Source of the DNA: Streptacidiphilus sp. 4-A2
GTDB taxonomy: Bacteria > Actinomycetota > Actinomycetes > Streptomycetales > Streptomycetaceae
NCBI GenBank assembly: GCA_014284505.1
Contig: JAAFYY010000001.1
Span: 186,001 to 250,000 of the forward strand
DNA: 64,000 bases
Direction of reading: 5' to 3'
The notes below the pieces were generated by a model. It searched no databases. It was not told the DNA's origin and saw only the letters and a program-made list of their open reading frames with translations. This document shows positions 9,828 through 19,373 of the stretch, in pieces; the first letter of the stretch is position 1, and every line of letters starts with the position of its first letter. Position numbers and translations under genes: made by a program.

Positions 9828-12800
9828 GCGGCCGGGAGCGGCGGGCCGAGCTGACGCCCGCCCAGCGCGGGCTGTGGTTCGGCGAGTTGTGGGAGCGTTC
9901 GGCGGCCGGTGCGGGCGGTGCGGCGGCCGGGTCGGCGCTGTACCACGTCAACGCCTCGCTGCGGGTCCGCGGCCCGCTCGACGCGGACGCGCTGCACCGG
10001 GCGCTGTCGGCGTTGGTGGAGCGGCATCCGGTGCTGCGGGCCCGGATCGAGGACGGGACGCCGCCGACGATGCACGACCCGGGTCCCGGTGTGCTCGCCA
10101 TGCCGGTGGTGGATCTCTCGCACGCGCCGCAGACCGCGCCGGAGACGGCCGCCGCGCGGCTGGCGGACGAGGTGGGCAGGCCGTTCGACCTGGCCCGGGG
10201 GCCGTTGCTGCGCGCGGCGCTGCTCACGGTGACCGCCGACGAGCATGTGCTGGTGCTCGTGCTGCACCATCTGGTCTGCGACGGACTGTCGTTGGGCCTG
10301 GTGTACCGCGACCTGGGCGAGCTGTACCGGGGCTGCACCGGCGAGGAGGTCCGGCCGGCCCCGGCGGCCTCCTGGTTCGACCGGGACGGCGCGGCCGCAC
10401 CGGGCCGTGCCGAGGCCGTACGGCACTGGGTGCGGGCGCTGCACGACGCGCCCGCGCTGGTCGAGCTTCCCACCGACCGGCCGCGCCCCTCGGACGCGGG
10501 CAGCGCGGGGCGGCGCTGCGGGTGCCGGTACCGGCGCGGGTGTGGGACAAGGTGCGTACCGCCTGCGCACGCTGGCGGGTGACGCCGTACATGCTGGTAC
10601 TGGCCGCCTATGCGCTGCTGCTGTCGCGGCTCGGCGGGCAGCGGGAGCTGGTGGTCGGCTCGCCCTCGTCCGGCCGGGCGTCCCTGGCCGACACCGAGAC
10701 AGTGGGGACGTTCGTCACCACGACGCCGCTGCGGCTGCGGATCGACCCGGGCGCCACCGTCCGTGACCTGCTCGACCAGGTCCGCGGCCGGGTGCTGGAC
10801 GCGATGCGGTACGGGGGCGTGGGCCTGGAGGAGATCGTCGACGGCCTCGGCCTGCCGCGCTCGACCGCGTACGCGCCGCTGGTGCAGGCGTTCTGCGGCC
10901 TCGATCAGCTCGACATGTCGACACCACAGTTCGGACCCGGGGTCGAGTCCGAGCGGATGGCGACACCGTGCACCCGCGCCAAGTTCGAGCTCGGCCTCGG
11001 TTTCGAGGTCACCGCCTCCGGGGTCGTCGCCGACTGGGAGTACCGCACCGAGCTGTTCGACGCGGCCACGGTGACCGCCTTGGCGGGCGCCCATCTCGCC
11101 CTGCTGGAGGCGCTCACAGCCGACGGGGGCGACCGACGGCTGGCCGCGCTGGACGCCGTCGGCGCGGCGCGATCGGCGCCCCGCCCTGGTGGGCTTCCGC
11201 CCGCGGCGACGGCCGCCGGACCACCGGTGCCGGAACGGATCGCCGCCCGGGCCGCGCTGACGCCGCAGGCCGTCGCGCTGCGCACGACAACGGGCGCGCA
11301 AGCGGGAACCGAGACGGGAACGGAGACGAACTACCACGAACTCGACTGCATGGCACGGCGGTTGGCCGCAGGGATCCGCGCCGCGGGCGTGGGCCGCGAG
11401 GACACCGTGCTGCTGGCGCTGGAGCGCGGCAGCGGCTGGGCGGTGGGGCTGCTCGGCACCTGGTACGCGGGGGCCGCCGCCGTGCCGCTCGACCTGTCCT
11501 TGCCGGACCGGCGGCTGCGCGCCATGGCCGCCGGGGCCGGCGCGCGGCTGGCGGTGGCCGCCGACGCGGAGGCGGCCAAGGCGGCCGCGGCGCGGATCGG
11601 CGGGGAGCACAGCTGGACGGAACTGCCCGGGGCCCACGGGCCGCTCCCCTGCCCGGACCTTCCCGGGCCGGTCACTCTGCCCGGATCCCTGGCCTACGTC
11701 ATGTTCACCTCCGGCTCGACAGGCAGGCCCAAAGCGGTGGCGGTCGGCCACGACGCGCTCGCCCACCACGCGGACGCCTTCGCCGAACGGTTCGCGCTCA
11801 GCGCCGCCGACGTTGTCACGCAGTTCGCCGGGCTCGCCTTCGACGTCGCCTTCGAGGAGGCCGTGCCGGTGCTGTGCGCGGGCGGCACGGTACTGCTGCT
11901 GGAGGACAACACCGTCGCTCCCCGTGAACTGGAACAGGCCGTCGCCACCGGTGGCGGCACCCTCGTGAACCTGCCCAGCTCCTACTGGGCCGAGTGGGCG
12001 CGCGACCTGGAGCGCCGGCCCCGGGCGCTGCCCGCCCGGCTGCGCACCGTGGTGATCGGCAGCGAAGCGGGCCGCACGGCCGACCTGGAGCGCTGGGCGG
12101 CGGTCACGGACGTGCCGGTGGTCAACGCCTACGGCCAGACCGAGACGGCGATCACCTCGCTCACCCACGCGTGCGCCTCGGGCGACGCCGACCCGGGCGC
12201 GGTGCTTCCGGTCGGTGTGCCGCTGCCCGGGGTCCGCGCCTACCTGCTGGACTCCGTGCTCTCCCCCGTCCCGCCCGGTCTGCCGGGCGAGCTGTACCTG
12301 GCGGGGCCCGGGCTCGGCCGGGGCTACCCTGGCCGGCCGGCCACGACGGCCGGGCGTTTCGTGGCCGACCCGTTCGGCGGTGTGCCGGGCGCCCGGATGT
12401 ACCGCACCGGGGACCGCGCGCGGATCGGCGCGGACGGCGCGCTCCGCTTTCTCGGCCGCTTCGACGACCAGGTCAAGATCCGGGGCCACCGGGTGCAACT
12501 GGCCGAGGTGGAGAGTGCGATCGCCGCCCACCCGCACGTCGCCGAGGTGGCCGCGCGGGCGGTGCTCGGGGAGACCACGACCCAGCTGGCGGCCTATGTC
12601 GTCGCCCGGCCGGGGAGCACTCTCGACCTGGGCGCACTGCGCCGCTTCCTCACCGACCGGGTTCCGGGCTACCAGGTGCCCGCACACCTGGTCGAGTTGC
12701 AGAGGCTCCCCCGGACGACGGGCGGGAAGGTGCTGCCGGGCGCACTGCCCGACCCGGTCCGGCAGCCCGCCGCCCCGGCGGGCGGGCAGGACGAACAGGG

Positions 12801-14519
12801 CGACCAGGGCGACCAGGGCGACCAGGGCGAGCGGGACGAGCGGGACGACCAGCACGGGCCGGCAAGGCCGACGGCCCGCACACCGCGCTGCTGCGGGTGT
12901 GGCGGGAGGTCCTCGGCCGGGAGGGGCTGTCGGCGGACGACAACTTCTTCGCCGTCGGCGGCGACTCGATCGCCGTCATCCGGGTGGTGTCACTGGCCGC
13001 CGAGGCCGGGATGACGTTCACCGCGCGGGACGTCTTCGCGCATCAGAGCGTGCGCGAGCTCGTCGCCGCGGTCGGAGCCGCCCGGACCCCACGCGTCACC
13101 GCGACCCCCACGGCACCGGAGCCGCCGCGCGCCGCCGCCGGTCACCGCCTCCCGGAGACCGCCCAGCTGGGGATCGACGGCGCCGGGCGGGCACGGCTGC
13201 TGGCCGACCTGGTCGACGCCGAGCGGGTGGAGGCCGCCGGACCGTTCCAGCGGTGGGGACTCGACCGGCTCCGGCACCACCCCCGGCCGGGCCTGTTCCA
13301 GACCTACGAGGCCTTCGACCTCTCCGGCGCCGATGTCGACGTGGACCTGCTGATCCTGGCGTGGAGCGCACTCGTGGCCCACCACCCGGCGCTGCGCACC
13401 TCCCTGCGCACCCACGGCGGCCAGGATCTCCAGGTGGTGCACCGGGACGCCACACTGCGGGTGCACCGCCAGAACCTGAGCGGGCTCGGCGTGGCCGAGG
13501 CGGCCCGGGAGTTCGGACGGTACCTGACCACGCTCGGCTCCGCCCCGGCCGACCCGGAGCTGCGCTGCCAGGTCGGGCTGTCGGTGTTCGACCGCGGAGC
13601 AGGCGCCGCGTACCTGGCGTGGAACTGGTCCTATCTCGCCCTCGACGGCTGGTCGTTCCCCCTGCTGCTGGCCGATCTGCTGGCCCTGCACGACGGCTTC
13701 CGCGCGGGCACCCCGGTCCCGCTGCCGGAGCGGCCCGCGCCCGCGCTGATGGCCCGCTGGTGGCAGGAGCGCGACCTCACCGCAGCCCGCTCGTTCTGGA
13801 CCGGACGGCTGACCGGCGGCCCCAAGGGGCTGGTCGGGATGGACCGGGTCGGCCATGACCGGCACGTCGACCAGCGCGTCTGGCTGCCCGCCGACCGCAC
13901 GGCCTCGCTCCTGCGGCGGGCGGCCAGGGCCGGGCTGACCCTGCACACCCTCGTGCAGGGCGCGTACGCGATCGCGCTCGGCCGGACACTGGGCGCCGAC
14001 GACGTCCTGTTCGCCACGGTCGTCTCCGGCCGGGCCGACGCGGTGGCGGGCGCGGAGTCCGTGGTGGGCTGTCTGTTCAACCGGCTACCGGTCAGGATCG
14101 CCCTGGACCCCGCTGCCGACTGCGCCGACTGGCTGCGCGCGGTGCAGACCGACCATGCCGAGGCGGCCGCGTACGCCCATGTCTCGCCGCTGGACGTGCA
14201 GCGCTGGTGCGGGCCACCGGACGGGGGCCCGCTCTACGACTCGGAGATCGTGGTGGAGAACTTTCCGTTCGACGGGCGGTTGCAGTCCCGGATCGCCGAC
14301 TGGCGGCCGGTCGGCAACGCGGCCCTCGGCGACGAGGCGCTGCGGCTGACGGTGTGGCCCGACCCGGCCCTGCTGCTCAAGGTCGGCTACTACCGTGATC
14401 TGGTCTCCGACGAGCGCGCCGTGGGCCTGCTGCGCCGCACCGCGCGGGTCCTGGACACGCTGGCCGACGGGATGCGCCGACCGGTGGCCGACCTGCTGGC
14501 CGCCGCCGGGGAGGCCTGA
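9824..14519 (+). CDS. Nonribosomal peptide synthetase, C-A-PCP plus terminal condensation-like domain
   Basis: GTG 9824 overlaps the TGA of the upstream NRPS, so translation is coupled. Domains: C (LTPAQRGLWFGEL; HHLVCDG near 10265); A (AYVMFTSGSTGRPKA near 11695, NAYGQTETA near 12125); PCP (DDNFFAVGGDSIAV near 12940); then a condensation-like domain from about 13140 to the end. In this last domain the HHxxxDG motif reads SYLALDG (near 13630), so both histidines are missing, although the VVGCLFNRLPVRI motif is kept. There is no thioesterase or reductase domain. Shifts at about 10510 and 12861 each fit one lost G; adding two bases gives 1,566 codons. A DQG-repeat linker precedes the PCP. Product release is therefore unusual or happens elsewhere. 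Confidence 0.87.
12793..12850 (+). repeat. In-frame 9-bp tandem repeat in an NRPS inter-domain linker
   Basis: The unit GACCAGGGC is repeated three times and then decays into GAGCGGGAC copies. It encodes a DQG/ERD-type charged linker between the A and PCP domains of the second NRPS. Its length may vary between strains or between assemblies. Confidence 0.7.
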
Positions 14520-14570
14520 GCGGGGCGCGCCGGCCGACCGGCGAAACGCCCGCACCGGTGGTCAAGCCAT

Positions 14571-14615
14571 CGGCGCGGGCGCCGGGCGGCGTACTGCCGC
14601 CCGGCGCCCGCGCCG
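14571..14615 (+). terminator. Strong stem-loop terminator after the NRPS operon
   Basis: The arms CGGCGCGGGCGCCGGGCGGC and its exact complement form a perfect 20-bp stem around the loop GTACT, 52 bases after the NRPS stop codon. There is no long T-run, as is usual for actinomycete terminators. Confidence 0.8.
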
Positions 14616-14685
14616 TTGCTCGCTGCCGTCGTCGACCAGTTCCTCGTGCCCGTTGCTTTGCCCTCACGGGCCCCGGAACGGCCTG

Positions 14686-14882
14686 CTAGGCCGGGCTGGG
14701 CAGCGGCGGGCCCGGGGCCGGGGCCGGATCGGGGATCGGCGAGGGCTCGGGGACCGGTTCAGGGGTCGGCACCGGCCCGGGGACCGGCCTGGGGTGGGCG
14801 GCACCGGGGGCGGGACTTCCGGACCGGGGCCGGGCACCGGGGTCGGCCTGGGCGGGACGGGGTCGTGGGGCGGGACGGTCAT
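14686..14882 (-). CDS. Small proline-rich protein (one frameshift)
   Basis: ATG 14882 has a GAGGAAGG ribosome site upstream. The first half reads MTVPPHDPVPPRPTPVPGP and on in Pro/Val repeats. After a one-base shift near 14790 the second half reads VPTPEPVPEPSPIPDPAPAP, ending LPSPA at a TAG at 14686. The length is one base short of 66 codons, which supports a single deletion. There is no signal peptide or known domain. It is probably an unstructured small protein; function unknown. It could be a chance reading of a repeat-rich spacer, but the ribosome site and matching repeats in both halves favour a gene. Confidence 0.5.
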
Positions 14883-15077
14883 CGGGGGTCTGCCTTCCTC
14901 AGTCGGGGGTGGGGGTGCTCACGTTCCGGCGAGCGCGGTCACCAGCGCGTCTTCGAAGGCGGAGCGGTCGTCCGGCTTGCGGCTGGCGACCAGCGGTCCG
15001 GACCGTGCCCGGCGCCTGCCCGTGAGCACACCAGCAAAACAACCCTTGCCCGGTTTCTTCCTCCCCGCGACCGCATG

Positions 15078-15109
15078 CCGAGGGGCCGCCCGGTCGGACG
15101 GCCCCTCGG
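15078..15109 (-). terminator. Stem-loop terminator after the small membrane protein
   Basis: CCGAGGGGCCG and its exact complement CGGCCCCTCGG form an 11-bp stem around a 10-base loop. It lies 20 bases downstream of the stop at 15129. Confidence 0.65.
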
Positions 15110-15128
15110 TACGCGGTCATTCAGCTGG

Positions 15129-15286
15129 TCACCATCGGTACCAGCGGCCGCCGCCGGAGCCACGGAAGAAGAACCGAGGACCCACAGTGCCAGCACCACG
15201 ATGGCAACCCACCACAGAATATGAATCGCGAAACCGATCCCGCCCAGGACCAGCGCAAGCAGAAGAACCAGCAGTAGAACGCCCAT
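15129..15286 (-). CDS. Small hydrophobic membrane protein
   Basis: ATG 15286 follows a perfect AAGGAGG with eight bases between. The protein is about 52 residues. Residues 1-36 are almost entirely hydrophobic (LLLVLLLALVLGGIGFAIHI, then LWWVAIVVLALWVLG), giving two membrane helices. After adding one lost base near 15168 the tail reads FFFRGSGGGRWYRW, as in the widespread short 'hydrophobic protein' family of actinomycetes (VLGFFFRG... tails). The function of that family is not known. It is transcribed together with the upstream SRPBCC gene, 17 bases away. Confidence 0.75.
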
Positions 15287-15303
15287 CTTGTCTTCCTCCT
15301 TCG

Positions 15304-15818
15304 TCACACCTCGCCTGCCCGCAATCCGGCGGTCATGCCTGGAACGGGCATGGCCCCCGGTGCACCGCCGCCGGGGACCACGCCCCGCTCAGGGACACAC
15401 CGGTTCGCGGTGGTCTCGACGAACTGCTTGAAGCCGTGCAGGCCAGCTGGACCTGGTGGGAGACAAAGCCGAGCTTGTCGCCGAGGATGTCCAGCACTCC
15501 GTGCGGGTCCAGGTCCAACTGCAGCATCACCTTGGTGTGCTGGTCGGTGAGGCGGTGGAAGGTGGCGACGCCGGCCTGCTGGGCGCCGCTCACCGAGGCC
15601 CAGGCGATCCGCTCCTCGGGGATCTGCTCGGTGATCCTCGCCTCGAACTCCCGCTGGACGCCGTCCACATTGATGACCCAGTGGGTCAGGTCGTAGCCGA
15701 CCTGGTCGACCCGTTCGACACCGCTCATGAAGCGCGGGAATTCCGTGAACCGGGTCCACAGGTCGTAGACGGCGCCGACAGGCGCCTCGACCCCGATCGA
15801 CTCCTCTATCTGTGACAC
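15304..15818 (-). CDS. SRPBCC (cyclase/dehydrase-like) family protein
   Basis: The start is GTG 15818 with an AAGGAG site. The N-terminus SQIEESIGVEAPVGAVYDLWTRFTEFPRFMSGVERV is the typical opening strand and helix of the SRPBCC/polyketide-cyclase-like fold, followed by the expected beta-rich part (WVINVDGVQREFEARITEQIPEERIAW) and a C-terminal helix (HGFKQFVETTANR) that appears after a one-base shift near 15441. About 171 residues. The helix-grip fold binds hydrophobic ligands. This subgroup is usually encoded near stress genes, as here, so a general stress or membrane lipid role is an inference. Confidence 0.82.
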
Positions 15819-15939
15819 ACCGTACTCCTTGCTACGCGGACCGTTACTCCTCTCCGGCGCCTGCCCCGCCGGTCGAAGTCCAACCGGTCCGTGGGTCCGC
15901 AAAGCCCGAACAGTCCCGAACAGCGCCGCGCCGGGTTGG

Positions 15940-16194
15940 TCAGTGGCCGGGATGCCACTCCGCCACGGCGATCGGGTCGCCTCTCAGCCGCCCCTTCCAG
16001 ACCTGGACCTCCACCGACTGCGGTGCCGGTTCCTGCGCCGCGTAACCGGGCACGATCAGGGCCAGCATCCGCTCGGCGACGTGCTGGGCGGGCTCATCGG
16101 AGACATAGGGGTTGGGCAGCAGGCCTTCGTTCGACGGCTCCTGCTGACCGTTCGGGTAGGTGACCACGAACCGCCATACATACTCGTTGGACAT
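15940..16194 (-). CDS. Conserved small hypothetical protein
   Basis: This 84-residue protein starts at ATG 16194, just after GGAGCGGAGA. The sequence begins MSNEYVWRFVVTYPNGQQEP and ends GDPIAVAEWHPGH; it has many aromatic residues, is acidic in the middle and has no membrane segment. It reads like a compact cytoplasmic beta-rich protein. No domain recognised. It is separated from the downstream SRPBCC gene by about 120 bases. Confidence 0.65.
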   Translation of the reverse strand: MSNEYVWRFVVTYPNGQQEPSNEGLLPNPYVSDEPAQHVAERMLALIVPGYAAQEPAPQSVEVQVWKGRLRGDPIAVAEWHPGH

Positions 16195-16505
16195 TCTCCG
16201 CTCCTGCTCTGTGCGGGCCGGCTGTGTGAATCCCATGCTTCAGCGGATCCCGGATCCTCGCGACTCGCGGCGGCAGTCGGCGCACCCGGGAGGCCCGGCC
16301 GACGTGCGGGCACTCAACGCTCCGGTCCGGCCCGCCGGTTGTCTGCGCCGAACAACCGCCACGGACCGTCAGACTCCGCCACCGCCAGCCACCGGACCGC
16401 CGCGGGCCCCGCCCCGGCGCGACCCGGCGCGACCCGCGCGGCTGCGACCGTTGAAGCCCCGTTTCCGGGGAAGGGGAAGGGGACAGGCGAGCGCAGGAAG
16501 GGACA
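16195..16505. other. Divergent intergenic region
   Basis: About 310 bases between two divergent small genes. I saw no clear promoter hexamers, no strong hairpin and no convincing reading frame. Confidence 0.5.
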
Positions 16506-16514
16506 GTGGACGCC

Positions 16515-16805
16515 ATGACCCGAGCGACAGGCGAAACCTCGCCGCAGGAGACAGCCCGACCAGGATTCGGGTCCCTGGAGGACGTCGAGGCGGACAGCCG
16601 GTACGACCCGGGACGACCGGCTCGCCCACATCATCTGCATGGTCTGCTATCGGCGTTCGAGGGTGCCGCCGCAGCTCCCCATGACGCCGTCTGCGTGTGC
16701 GGGAAGCGGATACGCAAGGGTGACCGGCCCAATCCCGCCGCCGGCGCCGACTGCATCCTGTGCCGGGAACTCCGGCAGCACCACAACGCCACCGCCCACC
16801 CCTGA
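16515..16805 (+). CDS. Small zinc-ribbon-like protein (two compensating frameshifts)
   Basis: The start is ATG 16515, or GTG 16506, after GGAAGGG. The outer parts read in one frame (MTRATGETSPQETARPGFG at the start, CVCGKRIRKGDRPNPAAGAD then CILCRELRQHH at the end). Between about 16610 and 16652 the adjacent frame gives DDRLAHIICMVCYR. Combining them yields CxxC, CxC and CxxC pairs, as expected for a zinc ribbon of about 97 residues. Each shift fits one lost G. Function unknown; it may bind zinc and nucleic acid or protein. It lies downstream of nothing obvious and convergent with the ATPase gene. Confidence 0.6.
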   Translation: MTRATGETSPQETARPGFGSLEDVEADSRYDPGRPARPHHLHGLLSAFEGAAAAPHDAVCVCGKRIRKGDRPNPAAGADCILCRELRQHHNATAHP

Positions 16806-16929
16806 GCCCTGGCGGCGGCTGAGCCCCGGTGGCGGCGCGGTCGACGGCCTCAAGGAACCTCCCGGGCACCGTCGGGCTCCGCCCGGCCGCCCCGACGAAT
16901 CCGAAGGCGGACCGGGCAGTTGCCACGAC

Positions 16930-17457
16930 TCAGCAGCGGTCCCCCGCCGGATGCGCCCCGGCGCGGCGGTCGTCACGCCGCCGACCGGGGGCGGCGACCT
17001 CGACCCAGACGGTCTTGCCGGGCGGGCAGGGATCGCTGCCCCAGGCCGTGGCGAGCCTGGCGACCAGGTGCAGGCCGTGCCCGCCGGGCACGGCGGCCTC
17101 GTGCCAGGGCCGGGGGCGAGGCGCGGGCGGCGCCGACGCGGCGTCGACCACCTCGATCCGCAGCCGCTCCCCGGTGCAGCCCAGGGCCACCGCAAGGGCA
17201 CCGCCCGCGTGCAGACAGGCATTGGTGACCACCTCGGACACCAGCAGCAGCACATCCTCGGCCACCGCCGTCGCACGCTCCGTGCCGTCACCGGGCGGCC
17301 ACTGCCAGTCGGCCAGCGCCTCCCGTGCGAACTCGCGGCTGCGCCGCACCGCGCCGGCGTTCCCGGCCAGCAGCAGCCTCCGGGTCTGACCGCCCGGCGG
17401 CAGCCCGGGCCGGGGTGCGGCGGTACCAGGGAGCTCCGGTTCAAGCATCGTGATCAC
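16930..17457 (-). CDS. Anti-sigma-factor-like ATP-binding protein (HATPase_c_2 / RsbW-SpoIIAB type)
   Basis: The 175-residue protein has the GHKL-fold ATP motifs: N box EVVTNACLHAGG (about residues 72-83) and G box GGHGLHLVARLATAWG (about 125-140) followed by GKTVWVEV. This is the single-domain regulatory ATPase family that binds SigB-type sigma factors or anti-anti-sigma factors. It starts (GTG 17457 or ATG 17448) 33 bases after the sigma gene on the same strand, so it is probably co-transcribed and may control that sigma factor. The partner itself is inferred from position only. Confidence 0.85.
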   Translation of the reverse strand: MITMLEPELPGTAAPRPGLPPGGQTRRLLLAGNAGAVRRSREFAREALADWQWPPGDGTERATAVAEDVLLLVSEVVTNACLHAGGALAVALGCTGERLRIEVVDAASAPPAPRPRPWHEAAVPGGHGLHLVARLATAWGSDPCPPGKTVWVEVAAPGRRRDDRRAGAHPAGDRC

Positions 17458-17490
17458 GGCTTACTTCTCTCACACGAGGGTTGCGGGCGG

Positions 17491-18420
17491 TCATTCCTCC
17501 ACGAGCAGCTGGCTGCGGAGGCGGCCCAGGGCCCGCGACAGCAGCCGGGAGACATGCATCTGCGAGATGCCCAGCTCCGCGCCGATCTGGGCCTGGGTCA
17601 GCTCCGCGCCGAAACGCAGCGACAGGATCGCCCGTTCCCGCTGCGGGAGCTGGGCCATGAGCGGTTTGAGGGATTCCAGGTTCTCGATCCCCTCCATGCC
17701 CGGGTCGAGCTCCCCGACCCGCTCGGCGATGGACGCCCCCGTGTCGCTCTCGTCGTCACCGGGCTGGGCGTCGAGCGAGCTGACCGAGTAGCCGTTGGCC
17801 GCGACCAGACCCTCGCAGACCTCCTCCACGGTCAGCTCCAGACGCGTGGCCAGCTCGGCCGCAGTCGGCGCCCGGTCCAGCTGCTGCGCCAGCTCGTCGG
17901 TGGCCCTGGCCAGCGCCAGCCGCAGCTCCTGGAGCCGGCGCGGGACATGCACGGCCCAGCTGGTGTCCCGGAAGAAACGTTTCATCTCGCCGATGATGGT
18001 CGGCAGGGCGAAGGTCGGGAACTCGATCCCGCGCTCGGGGTCGAACCGGCCGATCGCCTTGATCAGCCCGATCGTCCCCACCTGGACGATGTCCTCCATC
18101 GGCTCGCTGCGGTTGCGGAACCGCCCCGCCGCGAACCAGACCAGGGCCAGGTTCATCTCCACCAGGGTGTTCCGCACGTACTGGTACTCGTGCGTCCCCT
18201 CCTCCAGCGCCGCCAGCCGCACAAACAGCACCTTCGACATCGCCCGGGCATCCTGCGGGCCGAGGGCACTCACATCGAAGCCGTCCCCGGCGATGGACAG
18301 CTCCGGTTCCGGCACCCGCGCCGACACCGGCTCCGGGTAGCTGAGCGCCACAGCCCCGCCGCGTTCCGTACCCGCCCCGACCCCGGCGTCCTTCGGTACG
18401 GCGACTGCAGTGCTGCTCAT
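17491..18420 (-). CDS. SigB/SigF-family RNA polymerase sigma factor
   Basis: ATG 18420 has AAGGAGG seven bases upstream. The 309 residues contain sigma region 2 (NLALVWFAAGRFRNRSEPMEDIVQVGTIGLIKAI, with the DPERGIEFPTFALPTIIGEM segment), region 3 (RRLQELRLALARATDEL) and region 4 (LPQRERAILSLRFGAELTQAQIGAELGIS then QMHVSRLLSRAL). Recognition of the FATPTI-like segment and region 4 places it in the SigB/F/G group that drives stress and development genes in streptomycetes. A matching SigB-type promoter lies upstream, suggesting autoregulation. An anti-sigma-like ATPase follows. Confidence 0.93.
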   Translation of the reverse strand: MSSTAVAVPKDAGVGAGTERGGAVALSYPEPVSARVPEPELSIAGDGFDVSALGPQDARAMSKVLFVRLAALEEGTHEYQYVRNTLVEMNLALVWFAAGRFRNRSEPMEDIVQVGTIGLIKAIGRFDPERGIEFPTFALPTIIGEMKRFFRDTSWAVHVPRRLQELRLALARATDELAQQLDRAPTAAELATRLELTVEEVCEGLVAANGYSVSSLDAQPGDDESDTGASIAERVGELDPGMEGIENLESLKPLMAQLPQRERAILSLRFGAELTQAQIGAELGISQMHVSRLLSRALGRLRSQLLVEE

Positions 18421-18506
18421 CCCGGCTCCTCCTTGGCGCGGCGGCTGTGCAAGCAGTGCTGCTCGCCCGGCCGCACAGCTCGACGTCCTGTGCTCCGAGC
18501 GCCCGT

Positions 18507-18531
18507 CTACCCCGGTCTTCGGCTTCCAAGC
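18507..18531 (-). promoter_or_regulatory. Candidate SigB-type promoter of the sigma factor gene
   Basis: On the minus strand GCTT and GGGTAG are separated by 15 bases, close to the streptomycete SigB consensus GNNT-N14-16-GGGTAC/T. It lies about 87 bases upstream of the sigma ATG, which would fit autoregulation. Confidence 0.5.
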
Positions 18532-18542
18532 ACCGCTCTCTC

Positions 18543-19190
18543 CTATAATTTTTCCGGCGTTCCGCCCTCGGCGGAGGCGCGTCGGCGGCGCAGCAGATGG
18601 CGCGCGACCACGATCGCGATGACGACGGCGAGCAGGATGAGGAGGTACAGCTGGTAGCGGACGACCTGGGTGTACACCAGGCCGATGTGCGACCCGGCGG
18701 AGTAGCCGATCCCGGCCCAGACGCCCACCCACAGCGCGGCTCCCAGGACGTTGTTGACGGCGAAACGACGCCAGGGCATGCCGCTGATCCCGGCCAGCGC
18801 CCCGCTGGTCTGGCGCAGGCCGTCGATGAACCGGGAGAACAGCACAGCCCTGCCACCGTTCCGGGCGTAGAAGTCCTCGACCGAGGCGAAGCGGTCCGGC
18901 GGGAGCAGGATGTACCGGCCGAAGCGGTGGATGAAGGCCCGGCCGCCGGTCCGGCCGATCAGACAGCCCAGCGCGGCGCCGATGACCGCCCCCAGGAGCG
19001 CGACCGAGATCACCCCCGCCAGGCTGAGGCGTCCGGCTCCGGCGTACACCGCGGCGGCGACCAGGACGGTCTGGCCCGGCACCGGGACCAGGCAGTTGTC
19101 CAGAAGCACAAGCAGGAAGACGGCCGCGTAGCCGTAGTGCTCCAGCAGCGGGGCCAGTCCGGCCAGCACACCGGGCAACTCGGGTGCCAT
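18543..19190 (-). CDS. DedA-family membrane protein
   Basis: The 215-residue protein starts at ATG 19190 (GAGGAGG upstream; GTG 19193 is an alternative). It has a re-entrant N-terminal motif LLDNCLVPVPGQTVLVAAA, the family's GCLIGRTGGR segment, the signature FSRFIDGLRQTSGALAGISGM (the [F/Y]xRF/G...R...AG motif), and two C-terminal helices. DedA (SNARE-associated) proteins are lipid scramblase-like or flippase proteins of the cytoplasmic membrane, linked to undecaprenyl phosphate or phospholipid recycling and to pH and envelope stress resistance. Its place beside a SigB-type factor fits a stress role. Confidence 0.92.
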   Translation of the reverse strand: MAPELPGVLAGLAPLLEHYGYAAVFLLVLLDNCLVPVPGQTVLVAAAVYAGAGRLSLAGVISVALLGAVIGAALGCLIGRTGGRAFIHRFGRYILLPPDRFASVEDFYARNGGRAVLFSRFIDGLRQTSGALAGISGMPWRRFAVNNVLGAALWVGVWAGIGYSAGSHIGLVYTQVVRYQLYLLILLAVVIAIVVARHLLRRRRASAEGGTPEKL

Positions 19191-19373
19191 CACCCCTCCT
19201 CAGCCGGGTACTGGGCCCCTACCCCGGCCCGGCCACCCGAAGCCCGCCGAGCGGGTACAGCGTTCCCGCCCGGCCGCCGCCGTACACCCGTCCCGGAGAT
19301 AAACCACGACCATGGGCGCCTCCGGCCCAGGCGCGTGGTTCGCCGCGGGCAGAACCAGGGAAGGCAAGAAGGC

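Noticed and set aside
9181..12855. A 1,224-residue open frame on the minus strand across the NRPS genes
   Set aside because: It is antisense to clear C, A and PCP motifs, has low-complexity Arg/Gly/Pro composition and matches no family; it is a shadow of the codon bias.
4769..14519. Naming the NRPS product (for example a siderophore)
   Set aside because: No MbtH, transporter, hydroxamate or catecholate genes are visible and the A-domain codes are not recognised.
18541..18550. TATAAT-like hexamer at 18544 as a plus-strand promoter
   Set aside because: No -35 at proper spacing and no plus-strand gene downstream until 19374.
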